Shown here in pieces: positions 34,663-36,146 of a stretch of DNA of 36,146 nt (position 1 is its first letter; the number at the start of each line of letters is the position of its first letter). The DNA is taken from assembly GCA_015061845.1 (NCBI GenBank), contig SUVT01000018.1:1-36146 (forward strand), given 5' to 3'. The DNA comes from Lentisphaerota bacterium (lineage in GTDB: Bacteria; Verrucomicrobiota; Lentisphaeria; Victivallales; UBA1829). The translations under genes were made by a program, and so were the position numbers. A model generated the notes under the pieces. It saw nothing but the letters and a program-made list of their open reading frames with translations, searched no databases and was not told the DNA's origin.

Positions 34663-35603
34663 TGGAACGGATCTCTGAAATCATTACCGGGCCGGAGGCA
34701 AATGACCTCCGGCTCGATATTTTTCTTGCAAAACGCTTCAACTACCATTCCCGTTCCGAATGGCAAAAAGCCGTTCAGGAAGGGGAGATCCTTCTTAACG
34801 GACAAAAGACGAAAGCCTCCCGTGTTCTTCATGCCGGAGAAAAAATCGCTTTTGTACCGAAAAATCCATTGGAAGAACCGCCTGTTGCAACCGATTATCA
34901 AATCATTGAGCGGACTTCCCGTTACATTGCCGTGAACAAACCCGGAAACCTGCCATGTCATCCATCCGGGATCTTCTTCAAACATACGCTCTGGTATCTC
35001 ATGAAAGAGGATCTGGGCTGTGATCTTCACATCATCACGCGTCTCGACCGGGAGACTTCCGGCGTTGTACTTGCCGCTCTTGATCCCGAAACAGCCTCCC
35101 GTATGACTCAGGACATGATGGCGGGAAAAATCGGAAAACGCTACTGTTCCATCGTTCACGGAAATTTTGACAAAGCGATCCATGCGCGGGGGTATCTTTC
35201 CAATGATCCCCATGCCGCTGTTCATAAAAAACGCCGTTTCACAACAGAAGAAGTGCCGGAGTCGGAGAGTTCTGATACCCGGCTTCTGCCCATTGCATCA
35301 AACGGTACATTCTCTCTGGTGGAAGCTCAACCCGTCACAGGGAGACTTCATCAGATCCGGGCTACGCTCTGTTCCCTGGGCTATCCTCTTGCCGGGGATA
35401 AACTTTACGGAGTGGACGAAACCTTCTTTCTCCGTTTCATTGATGATGCGCTGACGGAAGAGGACAGAGCAAAACTGATTTTGCCGGGGCAGGCACTTCA
35501 TGCGGCAGAGCTGATTTGGGACGGGATCCATTTCAAAGCACCGGTTCCGGCTGTGTGGCGTGAAAAATTCCCGGATCTTTTTAAAGGCGGTGAACCTTTT
35601 TGA
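34662..35603 (+). CDS. RluA-family pseudouridine synthase
   Basis: This 313-aa enzyme isomerises uridine to pseudouridine in ribosomal RNA (RluA/C/D group). The N-terminus is an S4 RNA-binding domain (about residues 15-65: 'DLRLDIFLAKRFNYHSRSEW', 'VQEGEILLNGQ'). The catalytic domain follows with 'YIAVNKPGNLPCHPSG', the active-site loop 'TRLDRETSGVV' with catalytic Asp129, and 'TGRLHQIRATLCSLGYPLAG'. Its start overlaps the ilvD stop, so the two are co-translated, although their functions are unrelated. The S4 domain points to an RluC/RluD-like enzyme, but I cannot say which rRNA site it modifies. Confidence 0.92.
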   Translation: MERISEIITGPEANDLRLDIFLAKRFNYHSRSEWQKAVQEGEILLNGQKTKASRVLHAGEKIAFVPKNPLEEPPVATDYQIIERTSRYIAVNKPGNLPCHPSGIFFKHTLWYLMKEDLGCDLHIITRLDRETSGVVLAALDPETASRMTQDMMAGKIGKRYCSIVHGNFDKAIHARGYLSNDPHAAVHKKRRFTTEEVPESESSDTRLLPIASNGTFSLVEAQPVTGRLHQIRATLCSLGYPLAGDKLYGVDETFFLRFIDDALTEEDRAKLILPGQALHAAELIWDGIHFKAPVPAVWREKFPDLFKGGEPF

Positions 35604-35654
35604 AACCGCATGTGTCTATGAGAGAAAAATCAATTTATTGAGGAGAATACTATT

Positions 35655-36146
35655 ATGACTCAGGAAGATTTACAGAAATTGCAAGGGGAGATCACTGCGG
35701 CATCCGCATTTCTCCGTCCGCTGAAAGCTGAAATGAGCAGAATCGTTTCCGGACAGCACAAACTTATCGACCGTCTTCTTGCCGCATTGATCGCAGATGG
35801 ACACGTTCTTCTGGAAGGTCTGCCCGGATTGGCAAAGACTTTGACGGTCAAGACTCTTGCGACGGCTCTTGACGGAAAGTTTTCCAGGATCCAGTTCACC
35901 CCTGACCTGCTCCCCGCAGATGTGATCGGGACCAATATTTATAATCCTGCAGAACATACCTTTACTGTCAAACAGGGACCTGTCTTTGCGAATATCGTGC
36001 TTGCAGATGAAATCAACCGAGCCCCGGCAAAAGTTCAGAGTGCGCTTCTGGAATGTATGCAGGAACGTCAGGCGACCATCAGCGGAACGACCTGCAAGAT
36101 GCCGGAACCGTTTCTTGTTCTTGCTACGCAGAACCCCATTGAACAG
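35655..36146 (+). CDS. MoxR-family AAA+ ATPase (partial, runs off the window)
   Basis: The first 164 codons of a MoxR-type ATPase are present; the frame is still open at the window edge. The ATG has GAGGAGA upstream. The sequence shows 'EMSRIVSGQHKLIDRLL', Walker A 'LEGLPGLAKT', 'FSRIQFTPDLLPADVIGT', Walker B 'NIVLADEINRAPAKVQSALL', 'MQERQATISG' and the start of sensor 1, 'LVLATQNPIEQ'. These match the N-terminal two thirds of the MoxR module. MoxR proteins act as chaperone-like ATPases with VWA-domain partners, usually encoded next to them with a DUF58 protein. Those partners would lie beyond the window. Confidence 0.93.
   Translation, partial: MTQEDLQKLQGEITAASAFLRPLKAEMSRIVSGQHKLIDRLLAALIADGHVLLEGLPGLAKTLTVKTLATALDGKFSRIQFTPDLLPADVIGTNIYNPAEHTFTVKQGPVFANIVLADEINRAPAKVQSALLECMQERQATISGTTCKMPEPFLVLATQNPIEQ

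Noticed and set aside
1-36146. CRISPR array, tRNA or rRNA genes, prophage genes
   Set aside because: I saw no regularly spaced direct repeats, no cloverleaf or rRNA-like sequence and no phage structural gene. A covariance-model scan would be needed to exclude small RNAs.

Overview
The window looks like part of a Gram-negative bacterial chromosome of moderate GC content, most likely from the Lentisphaerae (Victivallis-like) or a close relative. This rests on three things: lpxB (lipid A synthesis); a pseudopilin with both the [10 protein letters not shown] leader and the H-X9-DG motif, a type abundant in Lentisphaerae and Planctomycetes; and large secreted multidomain glycosidase-like proteins. 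The assignment is inferred from gene content and is not proven.

Layout. Positions 1-1030 hold no convincing gene: a minus-strand terminator, a possible gene remnant and a 243-bp MITE-like element with 17-bp perfect terminal inverted repeats. Next, on the minus strand, come uvrB and a 718-aa glycosidase-like protein that overlaps its end. From 5438, on the plus strand, are a small membrane-anchored protein, lon, and a LolA-like periplasmic protein one base after lon.

Positions 9332-28997 are the accessory core, a nearly gapless plus-strand gene string with spacings of about 10-30 nt or overlaps. It starts with a GntR-type regulator (winged helix plus sugar-sensor domain) whose promoter carries an inverted-repeat operator. 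Four paralogous exported proteins of about 1020 aa follow (copies A, B, C, D). Each has a lectin-like jelly-roll domain, an Ig-like domain, a TIM-barrel glycosidase-like domain with a conserved Glu pair, and a CBM9-like domain. An FAD-dependent oxidoreductase sits between B and C. After D come a pseudopilin, a PHP-domain phosphoesterase and a CBM9-like/Fn3/metallophosphatase fusion. Copies A and B each carry one frameshift; the one in B lies on an A7 run that is also a canonical -1 slippery heptamer. I read the locus as a regulated carbohydrate-utilisation operon whose main enzyme has been tandemly amplified. The substrate is unknown.

Positions 28982-32841 are a minus-strand housekeeping cluster, ffh-lpxB-SGNH lipoprotein esterase, ending in a strong terminator. 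It is divergent from ilvD and an RluA-type pseudouridine synthase across a striking near-palindrome. The window ends inside a MoxR-family AAA+ ATPase gene.
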